A stretch of DNA of 36,324 nucleotides from Diphasiastrum complanatum (Eukaryota; Streptophyta; Lycopodiopsida; Lycopodiales; Lycopodiaceae): assembly GCA_029204225.1 (NCBI GenBank), contig CM055107.1, positions 44,289,720 through 44,326,043 of the forward strand. The letters are read 5' to 3'. The notes beneath the pieces are model-generated. The model worked only from the letters and a program-made list of their open reading frames with translations. It ran no database searches and was not told the DNA's origin. Both the position numbers and the translations under genes were made by a program. Positions 19,075 through 29,289 of the stretch are shown here, one piece after another (the stretch's first letter is position 1; each line of letters begins with the position of its first letter).

Positions 19075-19740
19075 AATATCCACTCTATTTTCTACTCGCT
19101 ATAATTGAGCGGGCTTTCTTTCCATCTAATTTTTGTTTACTTCCATTCAGTATTGAGCAAGTTACAAATTTTTTAAATTGGCAACAAAATTTTGTAAACT
19201 TCTCAAAAACCAGAAACTTCCATATTCTTGTACTTTTTTTTGCCCTGTTTGATTCATTTTTTGCACTACCTTCTATTCTCTATAATTCCATTTGAATAAC
19301 TGGATGTGTAGAGTATTGAAAGGGCTTTCTTTCATAGTCAAATTCCGCCCTATTTTATGTTCTCTGTAATTCAATCTGAATAGGTGGGATTGTAGAGCAT
19401 TGAAAGGGATTTTTTTTCATTTATATTTTTTTTTGGAATTCCGTTCAGTATTGAGCAAGTTACAAATTTTTGAAATTAGTAACAAAATTTTGTAAACTTC
19501 TCAAAAACCAAAAACTTCCAGATTCTTGTACTCTTTTTTTTGCCCTGTTTGATTCATTTTTTGCCCTACCTTCTGTTCTTTATAATTCCATTTGAATAAC
19601 TAGATGTGTAGAGTATTGAAAGGGCTTTTTGAAGATATAATTCTTTTCTTATTTCATTAAGTATTGAGGAAGTTACAAATTTTTGAAAATGTAAAAAAAA
19701 AAGAAATTTTGTGACCTTGTTATTAGCTTCAACAATGTCA
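19075..19740 (+). repeat. AT-rich tandem repeat block (about 298- and 213-bp spacing)
   Basis: The word cagtattgagcaagttacaaattttt recurs at 19148, 19446 and, decayed, at 19659. Between copies, the block ending gtgtagagtattgaaagggctttctt is repeated, including a shorter internal version near 19345-19420. The arrangement is a higher-order repeat of an 85- to 210-bp subunit. No coding content. Confidence 0.75.
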
Positions 19741-19744
19741 TTGC

Positions 19745-20760
19745 TAGCGGGTGCACCTATCTACAAGGATCAACATCAACAAGCATTATCTTGGGATCTT
19801 TCTTTGGATCGATCATCTTCCATTGATACAAAGGATGGTGCTAACGGTGCCACTTCTTTGTGTTTTTGAGCTCGTGTGACGGCGAGCACTGGAACATGTG
19901 GAATTGATGACTATTGTGGCACTCTCCTTGGAGCTACTGTAGTCGGCATTATGATCAGATTCAAAGGTTCACTTGCTCCAGATCTTAAGAGACAATTGTT
20001 GTAGCAATGCCCATATCCACATTCTCGACAAAAGAGTGTATACATGCCCTTGTGAGGACATTCAGCAATTTGATGCTCTTCTCCGCATCCGTAGCAGCCA
20101 TACATTCTTGCACCTTGACGCTGAAGTTGGGCAACATAGGTTGCATAATATTCGTTTATGGTCGGATCCACATAAGGCTTGTCCAATCCATACCATTACT
20201 GCTATTCAGGTTGGGGTCAAGCTTCAGGTTATGTTGCTATCAAGTTTACTTGAGCCACTTGGTTGTTAGTTGGCTCGAGTGGTGTAGGTAAAGCCATGCG
20301 TTGATTTTGGGGAGCTCCAAACTGCGGTGTCACATTTGGTGCCACTTGCTGATATGGATACAAGGTCTTGAATTGGGCCCTCTTTTGATGAATGATCCAA
20401 GAATTTAATGGACAGAACGTCATTTTGTCTGATGATATGTTGCATAGGTGGCTATACCGTTGTGTTAGTTTGAGATTTTTCTTCAAGACTGGACACTCGT
20501 TGGTTGTCTGGTTATGTGCACAAACTGGGCACCATACGTTTTCTCTCCGTGGATATTATAGCTGGTTTTGATTAGCTGGATTGGAAGTTGTGGCTACAAC
20601 ACTCTACAAAGCCTTCAATTTTTATCAAATTGGGCTATTAACTTCTCCATATGTTGTTGGTGAACTTTGGTCATTTGTTCAAATAGCAGATCGTTTGAAC
20701 TGTTGGAAGCAGTTAAGGTTGAACAACTGAGGCGGGAGGATGACGGACTATTAGATAACT
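19745..20760 (-). pseudogene. Ty3-type gag remnant with multiple zinc-knuckle-like motifs
   Basis: Minus strand, from high to low coordinates: a helical segment (FEQMTKVHQQHMEKLIAQFD), a first Cys motif (CPVCAHNQTTNECPVLKK), and a Gln/Pro-rich linker. A second motif YGCYGCGEEHQIAECPHKG fits CX2CX4HX4C, and a third is CRECGYGHCYNNC. It continues to VLAVTRAQKHKEVAPLAP, a phrase typical of the region just before the protease in Ty3-like elements of this kind. Stops and frameshifts occur near 20225, 20500, 20600 and 19910. Gag would coat the RNA. The cognate protease piece may be 18062-18418. Confidence 0.62.
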
Positions 20761-20782
20761 TTGACCGAAATCATCGTCAATA

Positions 20783-21454
20783 GGGAGCTTGATTTACCTT
20801 ACCATGACTAGACCAAATATATGCTATGTTGTTGGCATTGTAAGTCAGTTTATGGCAGCACCTACGGAAACGCATTGAAAGGCAGCTAAACGCATTTTGC
20901 GTTATGTGAAAGGCACTTCAGATTATGGCTTGATTTACAGGAGGCATGACGGGTTATCTGAGTTGTGTGGCTATGTGGATGCGGATTGGGGAGGTGACTA
21001 TGATGATCATAGATCCACCACAGGATATGTATTCTAGTTTTGTGGTAGTTCCTTTTCCTGGTCTAGTAAGAAGCAAAGTACAATTGCTCTTTCCACCACA
21101 GAAGCAAAGTATAAGGCAATGTGTAGTGTAGCACATGAAGCTATATGGTTGAGACAAATCTTGGATGAAGTCTGCATGAAGCAGAAAAATCTCACAACAT
21201 TATATAGGGACAATCAGAGTGGCATTTAGCTAGCAAAGAATCTAGTGTTTTATGCGAGAACCAAACACATTGAGATTCAATATCACTTTATACGTGAGAG
21301 GCTGCTGAGTCATGAAATTCATGTTGTTCATTGTAGTACAGAAGAACAACTAGCTGATATTTTCACTAAGCCACTTGTTGGAGAAAATTTTGATAAGTTT
21401 AAATCAAAGCTTTCTGTACTTAATGAATTTAAAGCTATGTATATGACTGTATAA
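20783..21454 (+). pseudogene. copia RT C-terminus and RNase H (family-A element, plus strand)
   Basis: One continuous frame from GSLIYLTMTRPNICYVVG through KRILRYVKGTSDYGL, VDADWGGDYDDHRSTTGYVF and TIALSTTEAKYKAM. It goes on through LYRDNQSGI, KHIEIQYHFIRE and EEQLADIFTKPL to a natural stop at 21452. The RNase H acidic residues (VDADW, TTEAK, YRDNQ) are all kept. Three in-frame stops break it: TGA at 20876, TAG at 21035 and TAG at 21227. RNase H degrades the RNA strand of the hybrid. The 5' part of the element is missing: it meets Ty3-type sequence of opposite orientation at about 20780. Confidence 0.88.
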
Positions 21455-21468
21455 AAAGTAGACTCTAC

Positions 21469-21480
21469 TTTAAGGGAGAG
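21469..21480 (+). promoter_or_regulatory. polypurine tract of the family-A plus-strand element
   Basis: tttaagggagag, directly before the LTR start at 21481. Confidence 0.8.
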
Positions 21481-21754
21481 AGTTAGAATTAAAGTAGGAT
21501 CACTATGCTATTGTACTATGGGTCCTATCAGTTGATAAGGATCAGTTGGCCTCACCGTGAGGCAAGTCGACGGGACACGCGTCCCGCCAATGGCAACCTG
21601 GGTAATGTATGGGTTGCATGAGTGAACAACTATATGTACAGTGTAATTTCATTTTGAGAAATACAGTTGCTATGTGAGCTTGTTGTGGAGAGTGTTTTAT
21701 GTTTGTATTACTGTGTAGTATGATCTGTGTTCCTATGCAAAGCAAATTCTAAGT
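21481..21754 (+). mobile_element. 3' LTR of copia element, family A (274 bp)
   Basis: Starts agttagaatt and ends aattctaagt (imperfect inverted ends). It matches the minus-strand LTR at 2784-2977 along its whole length apart from about 80 extra bp near 21640-21725. Confidence 0.85.
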
Positions 21755-22049
21755 CCTTTATGGCTAACCAAAGAAAAAAAGGGCAATAATGAGGGATTCA
21801 AGGTGATTGGCACTTTAAGAAGGCCATTATCTAACTCCCATGGGCCTAAAAGCAAATAGGCTTGTTGACTTCAAAAAGGGTTTTCAATAGGCACATGGGT
21901 TTAATGGCTAAATTGATACTTAATACCCTTGAAATGACTTTTGCAAGGCTGGAAAAAGTGAAGAAAAGGGCAAAATGGCAATTTGAAGAGGGGTTAAGCT
22001 TTGATGTGTACTAAGTTTGTTTGCAATAGCTAATCAAATGAAGACTTGG
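21755..22049. other. stretch without identifiable features
   Basis: Nothing recognised; no frame of note on either strand. Confidence 0.4.
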
Positions 22050-22516
22050 ATGGTAAGAGTCCATTTTAAGTTCTTTGTGGTAAGAAGCCAAGGTTGGAAC
22101 ATTTGATAATCTTTGGTAGTGCTTGCTATGTCAACTCATATTTTGAATTATTGAAGGAAATCTTTGTCGGATATAGTTAAGTAAGAAAAGCTTATAGCGT
22201 TTACATTCCTAAGTGAAAGAAAGTTCACATTTCTAAGGATGTTGTCTTTGAAGAGGAGAATGTGGATAAGTTTGATGTTGTTGATGTTGATCAATCTAAC
22301 ATTTTTTATGGTGATGAAGATGGTTCTTTGGATGGTGATGTGGTGGAGATGCTTCTCCAAGTCAAGTTCTAAGAAGATCCTCAAGGAAAAGGAAAAATCC
22401 ATCTAGGCTTAAATATGATGAGAAGGGTAGCAAGCAAGTTGAAGGTACAAACTTTGCTTTACTCACATGTTTTGGTGAAACTCTTGTGTAGATGATGCTT
22501 TGGTGGTCAAGTGGAA
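22050..22516 (+). pseudogene. copia element F: integrase C-terminal part and linker
   Basis: Interrupted frames give DGKSPF.VLCGKKPRLEHL, then IFGSACYVNS, a damaged GYS.VRKAYSVYIPK and VHISKDVVFEEENVDKFD. An acidic linker and SRKRKNPSRLKYDEKGSKQVE with FALLTCFGETLV follow. This is the end of integrase and the linker that normally precedes RT. Several stops and shifts occur, including one at GYS and one near 22370. After FGETLV the expected RT start (EEWIQEMDLEYQA in element D) does not follow; the 3' module at 22517 does. Confidence 0.75.
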
Positions 22517-23237
22517 GATCAAGAGGCTGATCTTAAATGGCTTCAACAATACAAAAGAAAAAGTCGCAATTTGGAACTAGTCAAGAGCATCCAAGGGAAG
22601 TCAAGTGGAAAAGATACTTTGGATACATTTTTGTAGGTTATTGAAGAGTCAATAAGGTAAAAGGAGCATCAAGGAAGTGTTTTTCATGTATACTTTACTT
22701 GTTCTATCTCATGTTTGAGCAATTTCATGTGAATGTGTGCAAATTGTCAAGATATGGTGAAACTAGTTACATTGTTTTATAGCATTTTGATGATGGAGCT
22801 GTACTAGCCTTCTTGGTTGGTTTTGCTGATGGAAATGACGCTATGGGAGGCTCATTATCTCACTCATTCATGGTCAAGTCATCAAGTGACGATGATATCT
22901 TGTGCCAAGATGGATGATGGAGGTTCATTCATTGATTTTCTTGGTGGATAAATATCGAGGAAGGAGGTAGATGGATGATACATGCAAGCAAATGGTTATC
23001 GATCACATTCATTGCTTGGTTGATTTATTTTCCAAAGATATCAAAGGTGAAAGCATAGAAGAATTCATTTATTATGACTTTATGTTACATTCTATGTTGT
23101 TTTTCATCTTGATATGTAAAATTGATGTAAGATAGTGAAGTATCCAATGTGGACACTTTTCTCTAGGTCTATTCTTATTATGGAGATCATTCTTAATATG
23201 AATCAAAATTTTGTGGTAAATTTAGTTGAAGAGAGAG
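22517..23237 (+). other. element F: conserved 3' module in place of RT-RNase H
   Basis: Begins with DQEADLKWLQQYKR and NLELVKSIQGKSSGKDTLDTFL, then continues as broken frames to a PPT-like gttgaagagagag at 23225-23237. The DNA is collinear with the last 960 bp of the gag-only element frame (minus strand, 7826 to 6863). Examples are the blocks tgtaaaattgatgtaag with tagtgaag, and attctta or attctga followed by atggagatcattctta. The start also matches 26258-26690. No RT or RNase H motif is present. Confidence 0.7.
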
Positions 23238-23365
23238 TGAGAAAAATGTCAACTAGTTTAGTTGGTTTAATTTTTTTTTGGCAATTTGGAGACCAAAGTG
23301 AAATTTCAACTTAGAGATGCATTTCTTAATGTCAATAAGGCCTAAAAATAGTTTACTTATTTGCT
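23238..23365 (+). mobile_element. element F: truncated 3' LTR
   Basis: Starts tgagaaaaatgtcaactag and matches the minus-strand start of the solo LTR at 17515-18061 over about 130 bp, including the ggcaatttggag and aatgtcaat-aggcctaaa blocks. It is cut off where element D begins. Confidence 0.7.
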
Positions 23366-23378
23366 ATATCAACATAAC

Positions 23379-23802
23379 TTTTGATGATTTGACAAAGGAG
23401 GATCCATCTTCAAAGAAAGGCATTTTTGTTGGATATAGTGAGGTAAGCAAAGCTTACAAGGTTTTCATTCCTTCTACTAATAAAGTGATCATTGGAAGAG
23501 AAGTCATTTTTTATGAGGGAAATATTCCAAAGGTTTCTTCAAGTGTTGATGTTGTGGTTGGATATAACAATCTTGATGTTGATGAGATGGATGATGGTAC
23601 TTTGGATGATGTTGATGAAGGGCCTTTGTCACAGGTCAAAAGCCAAGGAGGACATCAAGGGAAACACAAACACCTTCAAGGCTCACTTATGATGAGAAAG
23701 GTAAGCAAGTTGTTGGTTGATATGCTTTCCTAACCTCTTTTGGTAAACCTACATGTGTAGAAGAATCAAGGAACAAAGAAGAGTGGATCCAAGAAATGGA
23801 TC
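23379..23802 (+). pseudogene. copia element D: integrase C-terminal tail and linker
   Basis: Reads EDPSSKKGIFVGYSEVSKAYKVF, IIGREVIFYEGNIPKVSSS, an acidic stretch and, after a shift near 23640, RQ/TPSRLTYDEKGKQVVG. A TGA at about 23719 is followed by YAFLTSFGKPTCVEES and EEWIQEMDLEYQALEEQQ. This is the normal copia join from integrase to RT, unlike elements E and F. The 5' portion of D (gag, PR, most of IN) is missing, cut at the LTR fragment of F. Confidence 0.8.
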
Positions 23803-25298
23803 TTGAGTATCAAGCTCTTGAAGAGCAACAGATGGAGATTGGTGGAACTTCCAAAGGATAAGAGAGACATTGAATGCAAGTGGATCTTCAAGGTGAAGAC
23901 AAACCAAGATAATTCAATCAACAAGTACAAAGCAAGGTTGGTGGCCAAGGGATATGCACAAGAACATGGTATTGACTATGATGAGACCTTTGCACCCGTA
24001 GCAAAGATGGTAAACAATTGGGTCATCATATCTCTTGCTACTCTATTTGGTTGGGATCTATGGCAATTGGATATCACTAATGCATTCTTGAATGGTAATC
24101 TCGAGGAGGAAGTATACATGGAGCAACCCGAGGGCTACATCTCACATGGAAAGCCAAATCATATTTGTTATTTGCAAAAGAGCTTGTATGGTCTTAAGCA
24201 AGCTCCAAGGAGTTGGTATGCTAAGCTTAACACATTTCTACTCTCTCAAAATTTTGTTATGAGTGAGTATGATCATTCACTATATTCTATATTTGCTGGA
24301 AATCATGTTACCATCTTGCTAATTTATGTGGATGACATCATATTGAGTGGAGGCAACAATCTAGATATTGATGAAATCAAGATTGCACTCAAGAAGGAGT
24401 TCGAGGTGCATGATCTTGAACATTTGCATTATACCTTGGGAATAGAAGTGTGTAGATATTCTCAATATACTTTCATTTTTCAAGCAAAGTATGCTAACTC
24501 TATTCTAAAAAGATTGCATATGGTATATGCTAAGCCTTGTGATACACCTATGGAGTCAAATGTAAAGCTCACAATAAGAGGTAATGAAAGTTCCTTTGAG
24601 GACGTTACTCTCTATATGAAGCTAGTTGGTTCACTCATTTATCTAACCATCACAAGACCAACTCTAAGGTATTGTATTGGTAGATTAATATAATTTTTTC
24701 AAGATCCTAGTGTGGAGCATTGGAAGCTAAGAAAAAGAGTTTTGAGATACATCATGGGAACTCGAGATTTTGGCATATTGTATGAGGGATCATCACCTAA
24801 CTTGTTTGCATTTTCAGATTCAGACATTGATGGAGATCAAATGGATAGAAAGTCCATAAGTGCACATGCTATTTTCATAGGTGATGGATCTATCTCTTTG
24901 ATGTCAAAGAAACAAGCTACAATCTCATTGTCAACTAGTGAGGCCGAGTACAAAGCGTTGACATCTTGTGCAAAGGAGATGTTATGGATCAATAGAGTGA
25001 TGAGTGATTTTCACTTTCTGGATTTTTTAGAGAGTCCAATTATCTTTGTGACAACATTTCAGCCCAAATATTGGCACGCAATCCTATCTTTCATGCAAGG
25101 AACAAGCATATTGAGGTGGCATATCATTTTGTGAGAGAACAAGTTATGGCAAAGGGGGTGGAGCAACATGTTTCTTCAAAAGAATGTGTGGCTGATATGT
25201 TCACCAAAGCAATTGGAAAAGACTTGTTTACAAAGCACAGAACATCACTTGGTGTATATTCAAAGTCTACGCTAAAACTAGTTGAAGAGGGAGTGTGA
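23803..25298 (+). pseudogene. copia element D: reverse transcriptase and RNase H, nearly intact
   Basis: The RT frame (23803-24693) begins at WRLVELPKDKRDIECKWIFKV and has YKARLVAKGYAQEHGIDYDE, LWQLDITNAFLNGNL (first catalytic Asp) and LYGLKQAPRSWY. YVDD follows at 24325-24336 (remaining catalytic Asps), then GSLIYLTITRP. A TAA at 24691 interrupts it. RNase H follows with FSDSDIDGDQMDRKS, STSEAEYKAL and, after a frameshift near 25048, CDN, then HIEVAYHFVREQV and DMFTKAI. The frame ends LKLVEEGV with the stop inside the first bases of the 3' LTR. Two to three lesions inactivate it. Of all elements in the window it is closest to a source of reverse transcriptase for the RT-less relatives. Confidence 0.88.
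25283..25293 (+). promoter_or_regulatory. polypurine tract of element D (overlaps RNase H codons)
   Basis: tgaagagggag immediately before the LTR; it also encodes the final Glu-Glu-Gly of pol. Confidence 0.82.
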
Positions 25299-25812
25299 GA
25301 AATTGTCCACTAGTTTGATTTATTTAGATCTCGATTTTGGAAGATTCAAATTTGAATAGTTTGTTTATTGAATCTAGTGCATATTTTTAGTAGGGTTTTT
25401 GATATGGAGGGAGACCAAGATCATTATTGAGACATGTACCTGTTATAAATAGATGTACACACATGAAAAAAGGATGATTCTCTCTCTCTACTCTTATTCA
25501 TGCTTATAGATGAAATCTTTTTTGGGGTTCCATACTCATTGGTGCACTATTGTATTGATATCTTGTGTAGAATGTAGTTGTATGATGTTTCTTGGATTCA
25601 CATGTGTGAAATATAGTAGCTTACTGGTTTGTACAGACAACAACAATACTTTATCATTCGTATCTGATTTTGGAAACATTTATTAGAGTTTAAGGCTTCT
25701 ATGCATTGTTTGAGCTAGATTTCTACATTGTCAATGGTGCTAGATATGCTATCTTAAGTAATCAAAGATCTTAGAGATTGATTGGATCTTAATGATCTGA
25801 TTTTTCTTCACA
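25294..25812 (+). mobile_element. 3' LTR of element D (519 bp)
   Basis: TGTGAGAAATTGTCC to TTTCTTCACA. TATA box ttataaatag near 25443, a CT tract after it, and ttcacatgtgtgaa at 25597-25610. It resembles the LTR at 30083-30785 in layout and in several blocks (ggtttttgatatggagggagacc, gttccat/cattggtgcacta). Confidence 0.82.
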
Positions 25813-26257
25813 AGGACAAAGGATGATCCATATTCAAAAAAATGTATATCTTTTGTCTATAGTGAGGTGAGAAAAGCCTACAAGATCTACTAAAGTGTCC
25901 ATTGGGAGAAATATCATTTTTTATGAGGAAAACATTCCAAAGGTGTCTTCAAGTGGTGATGTTTTGGTTGGATCTAACATTCTGGATGTTGATGACACGG
26001 ATGGTACTTTGGATGTTGATGATGAAGGGACTTCATCTAGTCAGAATCTAAGGAGGACATCAAGGCAAAGGCAAACACCTTCAAGGCTCACTTATGATGA
26101 GAAGGGTAGGCAAGTGGAAGTGACTCATTTTGCTTTTCTCACATGTTTTGAGGAATCTTCTTGTGTAGATGATCTTATCCAAGTGGATGCTGGATTTCAT
26201 TCAAATAATGGATGTAGGAAAGAGGTCTTAGTCAATGACTTTCATGGTCAAGTGCAA
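25813..26257 (+). pseudogene. element E: integrase tail and linker
   Basis: Starts directly after the element D LTR with a decayed DDPYSKK and YSEVRKAYKIY. The open frame beginning at 25895 then gives IGRNIIFYEENIPKVSSSGD, an acidic stretch and SRQRQTPSRLTYDEKGRQVEV, followed by HFAFLTCFEESSCVDDLI. It matches elements D and F up to CFEESSC. From there it runs into about 30 unfamiliar codons (VDAGFHSNNG) and the 3' module, not into RT. Confidence 0.78.
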
Positions 26258-26690
26258 GATCAAGAGGTTGATCTCAAAGGGCTTCAACAATACAAATGGG
26301 AAAGTGGCAATTTGGAGCTAACCAAGAGCATCAAAGGAGAGTCAGATGGCAAAGATGTTTTGGATATGTTTTTGCTGGTGTTTGAAGACTCACTTAAGGT
26401 CAAAGAAATAGCAAGGAAGTGTTGTTCAAGTTTACTTTACTTGTTCTATCTCATTTTAAGCAATTTCATGTGAATGTGTGCAAATTGTCAAGATATGGTA
26501 AAACTAGCTACATAGGTTTGCATCATTTTGATGTTGAAGTTGTACTAGTATTCTTGGATGGTTTTGCATGGAAATGAAGCTAAAAGAGGTTTATTATGTC
26601 ACTCATTCATGACCAAGTCATCAAGGGTTGATGATAGCTCGTGGTAAGATGGAAATGGAGACAACCTGTGTGACTTTGACAAAGCACATC
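26258..26690 (+). other. element E: conserved 3' module in place of RT-RNase H
   Basis: In frame with the linker through 26473: DQEVDLKGLQQYKWESGNLEL, TKSIKGESDGKDVLDMFLLVFED and ARKCCSSLLYL, then a stop. The following 200 bp still match element F (aatgtgtgcaaattgtcaagatatggt, tcactcattcatg-ccaagtcatcaag). It is cut near 26690 by element H on the opposite strand; its PPT and LTR are not found. Confidence 0.72.
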
Positions 26691-27480
26691 AAAAAACATG
26701 ATTGATACTAGTTAACGACTTTGGAAGACCAATCACAACTTCTGTCCTTCCCATTATCTCCAATGCCTTGAAGTTGAGATGCCTCATCCTCTTGTGACAA
26801 ACCTCTTGCATAGATATTTGCTCTTTTTCCACACATCCAACTTGGTTAGCAATAACACAAGCATCAAGTTTAAATAGCTTCCCTTGACTTTAACCTTTTG
26901 CCGTCACCATGTCCTTCCTTTTGATCAAGCATGCATCACCATCAAACTCCACCTTAAGATCTTTTCTTAGCAATTGACATACACTAAGTAGGTTCTTGGT
27001 AATAGATGGACTGAACAAAACATCCTTCAAATGGACATTCCTATTTGTAGAGAGAGAATAGGAATTGTTCCAATCCCTTTGATTGCACACTCACCATCAT
27101 TGGTCGTAGATCACCCTCTTGTCATCTCCATATGCCAACAAAGAAGTGAAGTACTTTTTGTGAAAAGTCATGTGTGTGCTTGCTCCACTATCAATCCACA
27201 TGGATCAATATCTCCAACATTAGCAACAAAACATGAAGACATCACAAAAGCATCACCATTTGTGTTTTGATCACCAAAAGCATTCTCATCAAGAGTTAGA
27301 TTTCTTTGTCTATCACCTTCTTGATCTCTCTTTTTCTTGATGCACTCACTAGCAAAATGCCCTTTGATATCACAATCGAAGGATTATAACTCAGAACTAT
27401 CTTTCGTTTTGCCAAAATAATAAGTCTCACCTTGATCTTGTCATTTAGACCATTTTCTTTTACCTTTGCCCTTGAATTTT
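26691..27480 (-). pseudogene. copia element H: gag zinc knuckle, protease region, pre-integrase
   Basis: Minus strand from right to left: KFKGKGKRKWSK basic stretch, then a damaged zinc knuckle (FDCDIKGHFASEC, first Cys lost). A protease approach follows (FGDQNTNGDAF, VANVGDIDP) in which the DSGA active site cannot be found. Next come STNRNVHLKDVLFSPSITKNLLSV with LKVEFDGDACLIKRKDMV, and a pre-integrase CHKRMRHLNFKALEIM. It ends after LPKSLTSINHVFD. It has the same gag lineage as the gag-only element and element I. Several shifts and stops make it non-functional. Confidence 0.75.
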
Positions 27481-27799
27481 CCGTTGATGCTCTTGACTAG
27501 CTCCACATTGCCACCTTTCCTTTTGTGTTGTTGAACCATTCAAGATCAACCTCTTGATCTTGACTCAATCTTTCTGTTAATACTTCTTTTGCTTTCGGCA
27601 CCAGCTTAAGAAATTCTCCCAATGTAATATCCATCTTGCTAGACAGAATATTTATGATCATTTTTGTTTGCAGCACTTCTAATTCTGTCATCTTGAAGGG
27701 TTCTTCATGATGGTGCAACCCATTGTACTTTGGTATTTCTAAACGAGGAGATCTTCTAACAACAACTAGTGGTGGGTTCAATGGTCCTCCGCCAGTCAT
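27481..27799 (-). pseudogene. Ty3-like gag N-terminus joined to the DQEVDL module (mosaic)
   Basis: Starts at an ATG at 27797-27799 (MTGGGPLNPPLVVVRRSPRL) and runs through MTELEVLQTKMIINIL and TLGEFLKLVPKAKEVL. These resemble the gag N-terminus of Ty3-like elements rather than copia. At 27542-27559 the sequence switches to DQEVDLEWFNN, the start of the module seen in E and F, and within 80 bp to the copia gag basic stretch of element H. The three-part join looks like template switching. Assignment of the N-terminal part rests on general resemblance only. Confidence 0.5.
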
Positions 27800-27959
27800 A
27801 ATTCCAAATTACGACAATCAGATAATGAGATTGGATCTAGATTTTTCAAACAAATTCCTATGTTAGATCAGATCAAATCAGATCAGAAAAATCTCTATCA
27901 CTTGAAAATAATCAGATTTCTGATTTTTGGAAATAGACCTTGATCAAGCGAGTCGCCAC

Positions 27960-28920
27960 TAGAATGATTATTTTTTTCAGACTCACTATCAGAATATAAC
28001 AGAATGGTTTCAAAATTTGACAGAGGCTAGATTTGGTGGAGGCGAAAGTTATTTGGACGAGTGTATAACTTGACGAAGGTTCTTCACTACTATTTTTGAT
28101 TAAAAAAATCTCTGATTTGGCTGTTTTCTGACAAATTTGGTAAAACTAACCTTCGTTGACTTTACAGTGGATAAATCTGACACATATAAATATGTGGTAG
28201 AACTGGCAAAGGTTCTTTCTGACAAACAATAAGGTTTTTGTAATTTGGCAAGGACAAAAATAGATTTTTTTAAAGATTTTGATAGATATAATCTTTGTTG
28301 AACTCACAATTGGTAACTTGCTATATTTAGAATCTGCATAAAATTTGGTGAAGGGTTTGGTAAAGAATCAAGAGTAATACTAGTATTTTTGCAAAAAGAG
28401 ATTTTTTTGACAAAAATATGACAATATGACAACTGACATTTGGGAAACCTTTGCCCAATTTATTGATTATAAAAAATAGTAAGTGGGACTGACACAAACT
28501 CTGGCGAAGGTTCTTCTCAGAGAACTGATATTTTTGTAAAAAATTGTAAATTTTTTCCAAAAGGTTATTAGCAACTAGATGAACAATTACTTTGGCCTCC
28601 TAATTTTGGTATTGATCTTCGCCGACCTGGCAGTAGATAGATCTCAATCACATCTATGCACAGTGAATCAGATGAAGGATCTTTTTCTATATTTTTAGAG
28701 TTTTGATGGTTTTTTGATATTTTTTGATGGTTTTTCTAATGGTTTTGCAAATCTGCTGAGAATTAATCTTCGCCCTTTAATTTAAAGGATTTGTGAGTGA
28801 AACTGAAGCTTCGTGCAACTCGGTGAAGGTTTTCTATAAGAGGATAGAAAGTTATCGGATCCGATGACGATTTGTCTCCTTTTTGCTCAAATTTGGCAAA
28901 AATGACCGATTTTTGTTGTC
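27960..28920. repeat. degenerate tandem array, about six units of 130-170 bp
   Basis: A gaaggttctt-type word recurs near 28074, 28205, 28337, 28504, 28673 and 28822. An opposing aaccttcg/atcttcgcc-type word recurs near 28148, 28290, 28448, 28614 and 28767. Each unit therefore contains a potential inverted pair. Long T and A runs lie between. No coding content. On the minus strand it lies upstream of the gag ATG at 27799, so it could be an LTR or leader. Confidence 0.6.
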
Positions 28921-29289
28921 TTTCTTGATTTCTCCCACAAAATTGACACAAATTTGTGAGAGAACTGTATTTCTCTCACGCCAACGCACTGTGCGGATCT
29001 ACATGCAGTGCTTGAAGAATCAGAAAAATCAATAGATGATTTTGTAGTTGTTGTGCACATTATTAATGTAGATGATTGTATGATCTTGAATGTAAATCTG
29101 TCTGCTGCTATTTGTGTGTCTGATTCACTTGCTCATTTAATTTTGCACTTTGGTTTGATTTTGTTGAATGCTATATTAATTTTGTTAACGTAAATCAATA
29201 GTGTCTGACTACTCTCTGAAGGATTGTAGGAGTGATACAGCCGGTAGTGACCAGAAATCCCAACTGAATTCTTGACTACTGATCTTGTT
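28921..29289. other. stretch without identifiable genes
   Basis: No protein motif seen. A plus-strand 61-codon frame at 29008-29193 is hydrophobic but has no recognisable relation. Confidence 0.35.
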
